Of a stretch of 64,000 nucleotides of DNA, positions 46,069 to 56,271 are shown piece after piece. The notes beneath the pieces were generated by a model, which saw only the letters and a program-made list of their open reading frames with translations, was not told where the DNA came from and ran no database searches. Position numbers and translations under genes: made by a program. Each line of letters opens with the position of its first letter. Position 1 is the first letter of the stretch. The DNA comes from Diphasiastrum complanatum (taxonomy: Eukaryota > Streptophyta > Lycopodiopsida > Lycopodiales > Lycopodiaceae), in assembly GCA_029204225.1 (NCBI GenBank), contig CM055108.1, positions 2,298,668 through 2,362,667 on the forward strand. The letters are read 5' to 3'.

Positions 46069-46655
46069 TGTGTTTCAGGTTATGAAGGAGGAAATCAGAT
46101 CTATCAATGATTTGGTGAAGATATCAAGTCTAGAGCATGCTAGAGAGGATTCTACACTAAAATCAAGTTTTTTGCTTTTGTAGATTGGATCTTTTGTAGA
46201 TCAAAACACTATATACGTCAATATACTTGATTGATTCCCATTTTTGAATTCACATACTGGATTTGGCTGATTTTTTGATCATTGGATCAGCCTAAGTGGT
46301 GGCTTATAGATTGCATATCAAATTTTCAGCATTTGCATGTAGATTTGGAATAGTCAATTTTTTGTGATTTTGTCAAAACCCTAATTTTGATTGGATCTCT
46401 AGATAGTGAGGTTGCTGGACTTCATTTGAGTATGTTTCAATCTTAGGAAGTGACAAAAGTCATTATATTGAGAATAGATCATAGGTTGATCAAGATTCCA
46501 TGATTCTATGTGTTGATTTGCTTGGATAAGTGCTAGAAGAGAATTTGTGAGATACTTTCAAATCTTGGTGATTTTTTTTGAAAGCATTTGTTGTTGTTCA
46601 AAGGAGTGCTTTGTGCATTGAAATAGGTTGAAAGAAAATATCAAGTCAGTACTAC

Positions 46656-48165
46656 ATGGCAACCTCAATTGGAGTCATGTTGGAAGCCAATGATAGGCTT
46701 ACCTCAAGTAACTATTCATTGTGGAAAGTGAGGATGGAGTCACTTCTTGAGATGAATGATGTTTTGGATATTGTTGTAGGTTTGGAGGAGAGACCAACAA
46801 CACAACAAGATCAAATGAGGTATGACAAGAGGGCCAAGAAGGCTTTACACATGATAAAGATGAATGTTACCAATGAACTTCTCAAGGAAGTTGGTAAGTG
46901 CACATCATCTTTGGAAGCTTGGAATTTAATGAAGAAGCTTTATGAATCCAAGTCTAATTCTAGAGTGTTGACTCTAAGAAGGAAAATATTTTCTTGTTTG
47001 CAAAAGAATGAAGAAATTCCAAGTATGTTTGTTTTGAGAATGAAAGCATTGAATGATGAGTTGGCTTGCATTGATGAAAGCATTAAGGAAGGAGAGCTTA
47101 TTCAAGTAATTCTTAATGGCATGTTGGATGCTCATGCTAACATTGTTCAAAGTATTACTATTCAAAAGACTTTGCGAAGCTTGATGGATCTTCAAGAGAT
47201 CTTGATCAATGAGGAATATAGGCCTCAAGCAAGAGGTGGATCTACATCGACACTTCAAGAGGATGCTATGTTCACAAAGGGCAAATTCAAGGGCAAAACC
47301 AAAAGTAAGTGGTCTAACGGGCAAGATCAAGTGGATGCTTCTTCAAGTAGCAAAAAGAAGGATAGATTAAAGCTCAAGTGCTTCTATTGTGGCATCAAAG
47401 GACACTTTGGAAGTGAGTGCTACAAGAAGAAGAGAGATCAAGGAGACAAGCAAGGTAATCTTACTCTTGATGAGGATGGTTTGGATGTTCAAGATGCAAA
47501 TGATGATGCTTTTGTGATGTCTTCATGTATGCTTGCTAATGATGGAGATATAGATCCTTAGTGGATTGATAGTGGAGCAAGTTCACACATGACCTTTCAA
47601 AAGAGTACTTCACTTCTTTGTTGGCATATGGAGATGACAAGAGGGTGATCTACACGGCCAATGATGGTGAGTGTGCAATCAAAGGGATTGGCACAATTCC
47701 TATTGCTCTCTCTACAAATAGGAATGTTCATTTGGAGGATGTCTTGTCTATTCCATCTATTACCAAGAATTTGCTTAGTGTGAGCCAAATGTTAAGTAAA
47801 GGCCTCAAGATGGAGTTTGATGGAGATGCTTGTTTGCTCAAAAGGAAGTATGTCTTGATTGGAAAAGGTAAAAGGCAAGGGAAGTTATTCAAACTAGATC
47901 CATGTGTTATTGCTAACCAAGTTGGATGTGTTGCAAGGGAGCAAATTTCTATTCAAGTGGTTTAGCACAAAAGGATGGGACACCTCAGCTTCAAGTCATT
48001 GGAGGTAATGGCAAGGAAGAAGGTTGTGATTGGTCTTCCAAGTTTGTTAAGTGATGTCAAGCATGTTTGTGAGTCTTGTGCTTTGTCAAATTCACATAGA
48101 CTACCTTATACTAGATCTATATCTAGATCTACAAAGCCTTTTCAACTTGTACATTTGGATATTTG
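46656..48165 (+). pseudogene. gag, protease and pre-integrase of copia C1
   Basis: ATG at 46656 opens Gag (MATSIGVMLEANDRLTSSNY), with MNVTNELLKEVGKCTSSLEA and zinc knuckle CFYCGIKGHFGSEC. A TAG replaces the first tryptophan of WWIDSGASSHM (about 47560). After it the protease continues with a frame change (FQKSTSLL..., then GECAIKGIGTIPIALS, NLLSVSQMLSKG). A further stop (near 47964) precedes the pre-integrase part (RMGHLSFKSLEVMARK, CESCALSNSHRLPYTRS, STKPFQLVHLDI). Here E1 has inserted; the integrase resumes at 53750. C1 is related to the copia at 20295. Confidence 0.9.
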
Positions 48166-48170
48166 ATGGA
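48166..48170 (+). repeat. Left target duplication of E1 (ATGGA)
   Basis: Identical to 53745-53749 directly beyond the 3' LTR. Confidence 0.9.
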
Positions 48171-48817
48171 TGTGAAAATTGTCAACATTTCCTTGTCTAG
48201 TTTTAGGCCAAAATTGCTAAAAATGGCACATAGTTTAGGATCTGACTTTTCACACGTGTGAAAAAGGTCTAGATATTTTTAGTAAGTGTATTTTTTCAGT
48301 ATGAAGAAGTGTCAAACTTCAAGACCTTCGAAATGAGTCCATTTTCATGTATTTTGGACATATATGCCAATTTTACCTATATAGGGCATATTTTAGGTAA
48401 GGAGGGTCTAGAGAGAGGAGAGAGAGTCATCTCTCTCAGCTATATATAGCAGGTAGGCCGTGGAGAAACAGGTTGGAGCAGATCCATTGTATTCATTTGC
48501 TTAATGAGAGATTTTTCTATTGGGTTCTCCTTCCATTGTTGGCATTGTGTAGTGATTGAGTTCAAGCTTTGTGTGTATGATCTTAGGTGCTTTCCAAAAG
48601 TGATAGGCTGATGTATTATGGACTGTATAATGCTATTTTGGGGCGCACTTGATGTTTATGGAAGTTTCCATTTGTGATAAATGCTTTTTGATCAAGTTCT
48701 TTGCATTCTAGGTAGCATAGAATGTGTTGCCAATTCCTAGCTTATGTAGTTTGGAGTGCAAGCATTCAAGCCAATGATCTTGGAGTTTAGATCCACTTAG
48801 GATCTGTATTTTTCACA
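48171..48817 (+). repeat. 5' LTR of E1
   Basis: Contains the 18-bp perfect palindrome TTTTCACACGTGTGAAAA (48247-48264, G-box core) and a TATA-like ctatatatagc (48440-48450) after a CT/GA-rich block. Transcription would start shortly after it (inference). Confidence 0.92.
48247..48264. promoter_or_regulatory. 18-bp palindrome with G-box (CACGTG) in the E1 LTR
   Basis: A perfect palindrome, repeated in the 3' LTR (53174-53191). The central CACACGTGTG is also kept in the diverged E2 LTR and the LTR at 30805. G-boxes bind bZIP and bHLH factors; a role here is inferred. Confidence 0.55.
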
Positions 48818-48830
48818 TGGTATCAGAGCT
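48818..48830 (+). other. Primer binding site of E1 (initiator tRNA-Met)
   Basis: tggtatcagagct directly follows the LTR end CA. Confidence 0.85.
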
Positions 48831-49991
48831 GGTTGGCTTCTATTCATAGTAAGTATTCCATTTTTGGTGATATTTGGATGTTTGATCAAGTTCTAGCATG
48901 ATTTTGCATTGCTTTGTTGATCAAATCTTACTAACCTTTGTTTTGTGAGTTGAACTTGTGGATCAAAAGCATATTTCAGGTCTATTGAAGATCAGAGGCT
49001 GAAAAGAAACTATTTTGGATCAGATCATAACACCTAATCATTTGTTGATTGTGAGGCTTGTGCATATTCAATACTAACAATGTTCTTTTCAATCCTATTG
49101 TTGACAATCTCCATTCTTGGATGAACACTCTCCTTAAGTGGATGAAACTTCTCCTTAAGTGGATGACAAATGCTCTTTTGAGTGAGTTGTAATTCTCCTA
49201 AAGGCTGAGCAAAGCTCCCATTTGGATGAAAGATCCCCTTTTTTGGGTGAACATATTGTAAGCTCCATTGTGAAGAGCATATTGTAAAGATTGTCATCAA
49301 TTTTGGCATAAATTTTGGTGTACTTTGTTGAGCATGTAAGTAACTCTCCTTATGTAATTTGATTGGAGCATTTGCTGGAAGGTGTTAACCATTATGCAAG
49401 TGTGTTTTCAGGTTCTTAACAGGTTGAGGAACATTCTCATGTGAAGTGATCTTAGATCTACATCTAAACACCAAGATTTGACAAGATAGTGAAGCTAGTC
49501 TTGTGATTCACTAAGTGTGCTCATTCATTCACCTCTAAATCTTGTATTTATCACTTGCTGGAGTTTATAAACTTTTAGAAGTGTGGTTTACATGTGGTTT
49601 TACAGGTTGAATCAATATCTTAGTGTGTTGATCATATGTTGATCAAGTTTGTTCATTACTAGGTAATCTTGGCATCCTAGTTTTGGGTATTTTCTAAGAA
49701 TGCAAGTAACTCTTCACACCATAACTTGATTTGGTCACTTGCTGGAAAGTTTGAGAGCTTAAGCAAGAGTGTGTTCAGGTTGGTTTGAGTTTGTAATCCA
49801 TTCTTAGTGTGTGCAAAGTGTTGCATGTGTTTCAATCTTCCTTTCTATGCTTGAAAGCCAAATAGTTTCAAGATAGAGGTCATTTAGGGTTCTAAATCTT
49901 TTAAGATATTCTCCTTCTTCATTTATTGAGAGAAAGGAGAGTGCTAGGTGCATTAGAACAGAGCCTAAGGACACAAGAAGATTTTAGCATC
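48831..49991 (+). other. Untranslated leader of E1
   Basis: No substantial plus-strand frame. From 49485 it aligns with the E2 leader (38466). Short repeats of ctccttaagtggatga occur near 49130-49170. Confidence 0.7.
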
Positions 49992-52900
49992 ATGACATCC
50001 AATGGTGGAATCATGTTGGAAGCTAAAGAGAGGTTAAACTCTACAAACTATTCAACTTGGAAAGTGAGGATGGAGTCTTTACTAGAGTTGAATGAGCTAA
50101 TGGATATAGTTGCAGAAATTGAAGAGAGACCTCTCACACTTCAAGAGCAACAAAGGTTTGATAAGAAGGCCAAAAGGGCTCTTCATATCATTAAAATGAA
50201 TGTTACAAATGAACTTCTCAAGGAAGTTGGAAAGTGTCAAAGTGCAAGTGAGGCATGGAATGCCTTAAAGAAGCTCTTTGAATCAAAGTCCACATCTAGG
50301 GTATTGACCCTAAGGAGACAAATATTTTCTAGTAGGCAAAGAGAGGGTGAAAGTGCTCATGCATTTATCTTGAGAGTTAAGTCCCTAAGTGATGATTTAG
50401 CATGCATTGATGAGAACATAAAAGATGGTGAAATAGTCCAAGTTATGTTGAATGGTTTGCTAAATGAACATGCTAACCTTGTGCAAAGTTTTGCCATTCA
50501 AAGAGTCTTGCCAAGTGTGGTTGACTTGCAAGAAATCTTATTGGCTGAAGAACATAGGTTGCAATCAAAGCTTGATGGTGCATCCTTGCAAGGTGGAGGT
50601 GAAGAGGCTTTCTTCACAAAAGGCAAATTCAAGGGCAAAGGTAAAGGCAAAGGGAAATGGTCCAAAGGTGGTAACTTTGATCATGATGATCACTCTTCCT
50701 CTTCCTCTTCTACTAAGAACAATAAGTCAAAGTTCAAGTGCTTTTATTGTGGGATAAAAGGACATTTTGCAAATGAATGCCATAAGAAACAAAATGCTAG
50801 ATCTAGGTTGAGATCTAATGTACTTTTTGGAGATGATAATTGTTGTGCTAACTTGGCAAGCTTTGGTGAATCTATGGTCAATTTTTTGGATCCATTGGAT
50901 CTTGAAGATGCACTAGTGTTACCTACTAGTCATATGGAGTCATGTGGAGCTAAATTAGCATCATGTTTGTACTCTTCTACTCATGGACTTCCAAGGCTTG
51001 TTGGTTCTTCAATGGTGCTAGATGGCAAGTGCAAAAATGGAAAAGGTAAGGAAGGAGCTAACTTCATCAATGGAGTTGATGAAGATTCTTCTTTGGAAGT
51101 GATTGTTGCTAATGACTTGTTTGTTCATATGGAAAAAGATGGAGATGCTAAGTGTCATTCTTTGCAAGAAGATGGTTGTTCTTCTAATTCTTTTCATATT
51201 GATGTATGTAATCATGTGGGAAAAGATGATGGTGCTTTGAGCATGCTTGAAGGAAATGGTTCTTTTACATCTTTTTGTGATAAAGTCATTTGTGCAACAA
51301 GTGGTGTCACATTTCTTCATAAAAAGAGTAGATCAAAGGTTTCTATCATGAGACTTGGTGAGGGAGATCACAAGTCAAAAGGAAGAGAAGTATGTGAAGT
51401 GTTCAAAGTAGGATGTACTTTGAATGATGTTTTTATGAACGATAGTGAGGAAGAATCATTATCATATGACTCATTACCTAAATCATTGAGTAGAAGTTCA
51501 TGTTTGAAAAGAGAGAGTACTTCAATCACTCTTATGTTGAAGGTACTAAGGATTCTTTTCTTGGCTTCTAATATTCAAGAGTCTTCTACTTCTTATGGTG
51601 CAACTATCAAGAGGGAGGTTTCTAACTTTTGTGGTGCTAGCATTAAGAGGGAGTCTTGTGAAGGAAAGGGCAATGGAAGAGTGGTTCTTGGGAAGATTCA
51701 AAGCATGGATCTAACATCTCTTCATCAACTCAAAGCATTCTATGATTGTGGTGGATTGTTCATTCATGGTCAAGATGGCAAAAGGTTGGTTGAAGAAGAC
51801 TACATGGAGCAACTCAAGTGGCAACTTCTTCAAGGCAAGGGAGATATCATTGGTGAGCTTATTGAGGTTTGTTATGAACTCAAGAGGGCTGTTTTGATTA
51901 GGTTTGATACTCATCTTCACCTACTCTACTTCATGTTAAATGGAAATGTTGGAATCTATCTTTTGGTTTATGATGGTGGCATTGTTTTCACTAACTATAG
52001 TGAAGGGTCAAATTTGAGCATTGATGAGATCTTGTGGGATCTTAATCATGTGTTTGAGAGGGAGTATCTTCAGAGTTTCAGATCTGAAGATGTTCACATA
52101 TGCAAGATCTTTGATGTCTTATTGGAAGATCAAGAGGTTGATCTTGGATTGCTTCATCAACACCAAGAGACAAGTGGCAATTCGAAGCTAGTGAAAAGCA
52201 TCAAAGAAGAGACAAATGGTCAAGGCATTTTGGATCTGTTTTTACAGGTTCTTGAAGGTTCAAGTAAGGTCTTTGGAGCTGCAAGGAAGTGTCTTCTTAC
52301 TCTACCTCACTTGCCTAATCTCATGTATGAACATTGTTATGTCAATGTGTTGAAATTGTCAAATTTCAATAAAACTAGTTCCATAGTTTTGCATCCTTTG
52401 GATCTTGGAGATGGAATAGTTATCATTGCTGGTTTGTATGATCAAGTACATGAATTCATTCAGATCTTGAAAGGTATTGAAGTGGTCAATATGTTTTCTT
52501 TTGAACAAAGTTCAAGATCTAGTATTCTAGTGTTGGCAAATTGGCAACTTGTTGACATTGTAGGATCAAGCGTTGTGTGCAAATCTTGTGGAGGTACTTC
52601 AAGTATTTCAAGTTCAGGTTTTGGTCATTCAAATGGAGTAGGGAACACATCTTTTTGGCATTCATTCACTCAAAGGCTTTCATGGATTGAAGATCTACAA
52701 AGGCAAGGTGGTGATGGAAGTTCATTCATGGAGATACATGTTGCATTCACTATATGTATAGTGAAATGTGGAGGAGGCATGCAAACACTTGTTGATCACT
52801 TTCATTTACAACTTGTTTGCTGCTATTTTACAGAGAAACCAGAGATGGATACATGGAGGAATTCATTAATTGAGATTCTATGTTCTTTTACATGTACCAT

Positions 52901-53084
52901 TTTTATGATTCTATGTAAAATTGATGTAAGAAATAGTGAAGCATCCTATATGGACACTATTATCTATATCAATTATGTTGTGTCCTATTTTGTACATATT
53001 AGGATCCTTGAGAAGAGATCTATTCTGATTATGGAGATCATTCTTAAGTTGGAACAAAGTAGTGTTGTAAAACTAGCAAGTTAA
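49992..53084 (+). CDS. Gag-ORFX fusion protein of E1 (1,030 codons)
   Basis: The ATG at 49992 (MTSNGGIMLEAKERLNSTNY) is preferred over an in-frame ATG at 49926 because it matches the Gag start of C1. Residues 1-230 are copia Gag; the zinc knuckle CFYCGIKGHFANEC is at 250-263. The frame then runs, without protease or integrase, into about 760 residues (ORFX). Around residues 560-680 these follow copia RT order: MDLTSLHQLK, FIHGQDGK, EEDYMEQ (601-607), EVCYELKRA, RFDTHLHLLYFML and IYLLVYDGGIVFTNYS. The catalytic YVDD is YDGG (660-663), and LYGLKQAPR is absent, so polymerase activity is ruled out. The last 300 residues are unrecognised, with hydrophobic segments near 957-977 and a stop 13 bp before the 3' LTR. 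Gag should form the particle; the role of ORFX is unknown. Confidence 0.88.
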   Translation: MTSNGGIMLEAKERLNSTNYSTWKVRMESLLELNELMDIVAEIEERPLTLQEQQRFDKKAKRALHIIKMNVTNELLKEVGKCQSASEAWNALKKLFESKSTSRVLTLRRQIFSSRQREGESAHAFILRVKSLSDDLACIDENIKDGEIVQVMLNGLLNEHANLVQSFAIQRVLPSVVDLQEILLAEEHRLQSKLDGASLQGGGEEAFFTKGKFKGKGKGKGKWSKGGNFDHDDHSSSSSSTKNNKSKFKCFYCGIKGHFANECHKKQNARSRLRSNVLFGDDNCCANLASFGESMVNFLDPLDLEDALVLPTSHMESCGAKLASCLYSSTHGLPRLVGSSMVLDGKCKNGKGKEGANFINGVDEDSSLEVIVANDLFVHMEKDGDAKCHSLQEDGCSSNSFHIDVCNHVGKDDGALSMLEGNGSFTSFCDKVICATSGVTFLHKKSRSKVSIMRLGEGDHKSKGREVCEVFKVGCTLNDVFMNDSEEESLSYDSLPKSLSRSSCLKRESTSITLMLKVLRILFLASNIQESSTSYGATIKREVSNFCGASIKRESCEGKGNGRVVLGKIQSMDLTSLHQLKAFYDCGGLFIHGQDGKRLVEEDYMEQLKWQLLQGKGDIIGELIEVCYELKRAVLIRFDTHLHLLYFMLNGNVGIYLLVYDGGIVFTNYSEGSNLSIDEILWDLNHVFEREYLQSFRSEDVHICKIFDVLLEDQEVDLGLLHQHQETSGNSKLVKSIKEETNGQGILDLFLQVLEGSSKVFGAARKCLLTLPHLPNLMYEHCYVNVLKLSNFNKTSSIVLHPLDLGDGIVIIAGLYDQVHEFIQILKGIEVVNMFSFEQSSRSSILVLANWQLVDIVGSSVVCKSCGGTSSISSSGFGHSNGVGNTSFWHSFTQRLSWIEDLQRQGGDGSSFMEIHVAFTICIVKCGGGMQTLVDHFHLQLVCCYFTEKPEMDTWRNSLIEILCSFTCTIFMILCKIDVRNSEASYMDTIIYINYVVSYFVHIRILEKRSILIMEIILKLEQSSVVKLAS

Positions 53085-53097
53085 GTTGAAGAGGGAG
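53085..53097 (+). other. Polypurine tract of E1
   Basis: gttgaagagggag lies between the stop codon and the 3' LTR. E2 has the same tract on the minus strand at 33430-33442. Confidence 0.8.
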
Positions 53098-53744
53098 TGT
53101 GAAAATTGTCAACATTTCCTTGTCTAGTTTTAGGCCAAAATTGCTAAAAATGGCACATAGTTTAGGATCTGACTTTTCACACGTGTGAAAAAGGTCTAGA
53201 TATTTTTAGTAAGTGTATTTTTTCAGTATGAAGAAGTGTCAAACTTCAAGACCTTCGAAATGAGTCCATTTTCATGTATTTTGGACATATATGCCAATTT
53301 TACCTATATAGGGCATATTTTAGGTAAGGAGGGTCTAGAGAGAGGAGAGAGAGTCATCTCTCTCAGCTATATATAGCAGGTAGGCCGTGGAGAAACAGGT
53401 TGGAGCAGATCCATTGTATTCATTTGCTTAATGAGAGATTTTTCTATTGGGTTCTCCTTCCATTGTTGGCATTGTGTAGTGATTGAGTTCAAGCTTTGTG
53501 TGTATGATCTTAGGTGCTTTCCAAAAGTGATAGGCTGATGTATTATGGACTGTATAATGCTATTTTGGGCCGCACTTGATGTTTATGGAAGTTTCCATTT
53601 GTGATAAATGCTTTTTGATCAAGTTCTTTGCATTCTAGGTAGCATAGAATGTGTTGCCAATTCCTAGCTTATGTAGTTTGGAGTGCAAGCATTCAAGCCA
53701 ATGATCTTGGAGTTTAGATCCACTTAGGATCTGTATTTTTCACA
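53098..53744 (+). repeat. 3' LTR of E1
   Basis: 647 bp, identical by eye to the 5' LTR except one G/C difference (gggccgcactt here, ggggcgcactt at 48649-48660). Confidence 0.92.
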
Positions 53745-53749
53745 ATGGA
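53745..53749 (+). repeat. Right target duplication of E1 (ATGGA)
   Basis: Matches 48166-48170; C1 integrase sequence continues from here. Confidence 0.9.
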
Positions 53750-54096
53750 TTTACTACAATTGGCAATAGTGGAGCTAAGATGTATGTAGCATTCATTGAT
53801 GATTTTAGTAGATTTTGTTGGGTCTATCTACTAAAGAGCAAGGATGAAGTGTATCATGTCTTTATCAAGTTCAAGAATGCAATGGAGAACCAATTTCCCA
53901 CAAAGATCAAGTGCTTCAGAGATGACAATGGTGGTGAGTACATATCTAACAAGTTCAAGGCCTTTTGTGATGAGCAGGGGATCAAGAGGGAGTATACAAC
54001 ATCAAGGACCCCACAACAAAATGGAGTGGTTGAAAGGAAGAATAGGACTTTATGTGAAAGTGTTAAAGCTATGAGGTTAAGTGCTAATCTTGACAG
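53750..54096 (+). pseudogene. Integrase core of copia C1
   Basis: The translation reads TTIGNSGAKMYVAFIDDFSR, then FCWVYLLKSKDEVYHVF, CFRDDNGGEYISNKFKAFCD and REYTTSRTPQQNGVVERKNR. This is the D-D-E catalytic core of a copia integrase, with the first two aspartates and the glutamate present. It continues C1 after the E1 insertion. At about 54096 it is cut and joined to the C1 3' LTR, so the integrase end, RT and RNase H are deleted. Confidence 0.9.
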
Positions 54097-54274
54097 ATTT
54101 TGCTATATTTCCATATTTGGCATATTGGGACCAAAACTTGTTTTAGACTTAGAGGTTGACTTTTCAAAGTTCATTAGTATAAAATTCATTTGAATAAACA
54201 CTTTTTCAAAGTGTGGGAAAGTTAGAATGCGAGTTTGAGTAGATTCAAATTTGAATAATTGGGTACATTGAATC
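54097..54274 (+). repeat. Truncated 3' LTR of C1
   Basis: It matches 45432-45613 (ttttgctatacttccatattt region onward) with a few differences. Both ends are missing. Confidence 0.8.
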
Positions 54275-54279
54275 ATTAA

Positions 54280-54681
54280 TCAGCTCAGGTTCGCACTCAG
54301 ATCTGAGACATTTTACCCGTTCAATGTAATCTCGGACCATTTTCCGCTTTCCCATTTTAATTTTACTTAAAAGTAGAAAAGGGTCTTCCATAAACTTTTG
54401 AGATTTGAACCATGTAATAAGGGCTCGTTTAACAGTCTCCTAATCTGTATGCTCAGTTTCATGTTGATTATAGTACCAATTTTGCACTGCACTTGTTAAG
54501 GCCATAGGAAAAGCTTAAGTTTATCTTGGAAATTTTTTTTGCCATAGACTTCACAAGATTCAAAAGAGATATGAAGAAATCTAGCTAGATCTAATCCATT
54601 GTATTTGGGTAGATCCAAGCGAGGTGCTCTTCTAACAATGATTGCATTGACTTCATGAGGAGCACCTCCAGGGGCAGCCAT
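54280..54681 (-). pseudogene. Ty3/gypsy gag fragment
   Basis: Minus-strand reading: MAAPGGAPHEVNAIIVRRAP, then LDLPKYNGLDLARFLHISF, SAVQNWYYNQHETEHTD, a stop, ETVKRALITWFKSQKF and KRKMVRDYIERVKCLRSECE. This is the retrotransposon Gag capsid pattern, with W-Y near the middle and DYI.RF/V-type helices. Stops and one frame change disable it. The element continues upstream (higher coordinates) as a leader, primer site and LTR. Confidence 0.75.
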
Positions 54682-55873
54682 CTTTACAAATTAAATCAAG
54701 CAGACAATGAGATTCTAGATTTTCAATCAAAACTATCTTAGATCAGATCTGTTAGATCTCTTCCACTTGACAAAAATCAGATTCCTATATCGTGAAAAAG
54801 ATTTTGAAATTCAACCAATCAAAACTTCTCAAAAATGAAAAATTTCTCAGAATCAAAATTAGACTGTATCAAATTTGACCCAATTTTTGACAGGGACTTG
54901 ATTAGGAAAATCAGAACCTAAAAATAGAACTGGCAAAAGTTCCCTAGGTGATGATTCACTCGGCGAGAGTTCAGTAGTGCTATTTTTGAAAAAAACTTTC
55001 TAATCAGACTTTTCTGACAAATTCTATGAAAATAACCTTCGCCGAACTCTCAGACTCAGAATCTGACACAGATAAAGCTAGAGTAAAACCGGCGAAGGTT
55101 TCTGCCACACAAAAACACAGTTTCTATAGTTTGAAGAGGGTAAAAATCAAGATCTTATATGATCTGGATAAGATGAATGTTTGCCAAACTCAAAAAAAGT
55201 AATTTACTATAAATAGAATGATCTGAAAACTCAACGAAGGTTTTGGCGAAGAATGAAGAGTAATACTAGTATTTTTGCAAAAAAGAGACTTTTTTGGCAA
55301 AAATATGACAATATGACAACTGATCCTCTGAGAAACCTTCTATTTCTGATATTATTCTTCGTCGACCTGGCAGTAGATAAATCTGAATCACACCTTATGC
55401 ACAGTGAATCGGACGAAGGTTCCTTTTCTATATTTTTAGGGTTTTAGTAATTTTTTGGTGTTTTTTGATGGTTTTTCTGATGTTTCTAGAAATCTGCTGG
55501 GAAGGATTGTTCGCCCTTCAAAATGAAGGTTTTGTGATCAAAACCAAAGGTCCCTGCAACTCGGCGAATGTTTCTTGTCAGCTTTGATGACGATTTTTGC
55601 CTCCTTTTGACCAAAATCTGGCAGATTTGATCGGTTTTTGTTGTTTTTTCTGATATCTCAGATCCAAATGGATCTTAAGATTGGTGATCTGAATAGATTT
55701 TCATGTTCTACAATCAGATTAGATTTTAAACAAGCAAATCCACTCAAATCAAGCAAAATCTCTCCCAAACTAACCCTAAATGCAGATTTAACACTATTCA
55801 TGCAACGACAAGATGCCTAATGCAAGCTAACCATCCAACAAACATGTTGCAAGCTGAAAAATTGGCGTAGCTC
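54682..55873 (-). other. Leader of the minus-strand gypsy; no gene
   Basis: Non-coding DNA between gag and the primer site. It contains repeated ggcgaa/ttcgcc words (cggcgaaggtt and variants). Confidence 0.5.
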
Positions 55874-55891
55874 CCCGACAACGGCACCAGA
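55874..55891 (-). other. Primer binding site, tRNA-Asp type (gypsy)
   Basis: Minus strand tctggtgccgttgtcgggga resembles the tggcgccgttgccgggga primer site common in plant gypsy elements, with two changes in the core. Confidence 0.6.
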
Positions 55892-55893
55892 AT

Positions 55894-56250
55894 TGTAGTG
55901 AGATTTCTTTCCTTGCCTATCTTCGACCCAAGATCTAATCAATCTAGCATCGAGCCATTTCACAAGAGAACCAATCTGCTTTATTGAAATGAGATATGTA
56001 CATGTGTAGAAACTCGAGTTGGTCTCTTTTTATAGTAGAGAGGAGGACCCTGGTCTCTGAATCCTATTGGTCCATTTCTGCCTCCCTAATTATTCAAATT
56101 TAAAAAAAAGTGAAAACCATTCAAATTGGAGAGAAACCCAACTTTATTCACTAACTTGACATTTAGGCCTTGCGACATTAAAAGTCCTGCAAAAAGGCCT
56201 AAAGTCCTTTTATTGACTTGCAACTAATCAAATAACTATGTGATCATCGG
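55894..56250 (-). repeat. 5' LTR of the minus-strand gypsy (outer end uncertain)
   Basis: Minus sense ends ...ctcactaca just before the primer site. A TATA-like tttttatagt lies at 56026-56035 on the plus strand. No partner LTR is present. Confidence 0.45.
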
Positions 56251-56271
56251 AAATGGACTTACATACGCAGG

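Larger units (their letters stand above)
48171..53744 (+). mobile_element. Complete non-autonomous gag-ORFX LTR retrotransposon E1
   Basis: 5,574 bp with 647-bp LTRs differing at one position, TGTGAAAA/TTTTCACA ends, ATGGA duplications, an initiator tRNA-Met primer site, a 1.2-kb leader, one long frame and a polypurine tract. It carries no protease, integrase, functional RT or RNase H, so it must use enzymes from another element. It interrupts C1 between the pre-integrase domain and the integrase core. Confidence 0.92.

Noticed and set aside
48818-48830. tRNA-like sequence
   Set aside because: It is only the part complementary to the tRNA 3' end, that is, a primer binding site, not a tRNA gene.
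52850-53060. Hydrophobic segments of ORFX as an envelope-like protein
   Set aside because: There is no signal peptide, cleavage site or separate frame, and hydrophobic stretches of this kind are too common to support an envelope call.
49992-53084. ORFX as a captured intact host gene
   Set aside because: It is fused in frame to Gag, shared with E2, fits between element landmarks and contains RT-like motif order. A host origin for the C-terminal third is not excluded but has no positive support.
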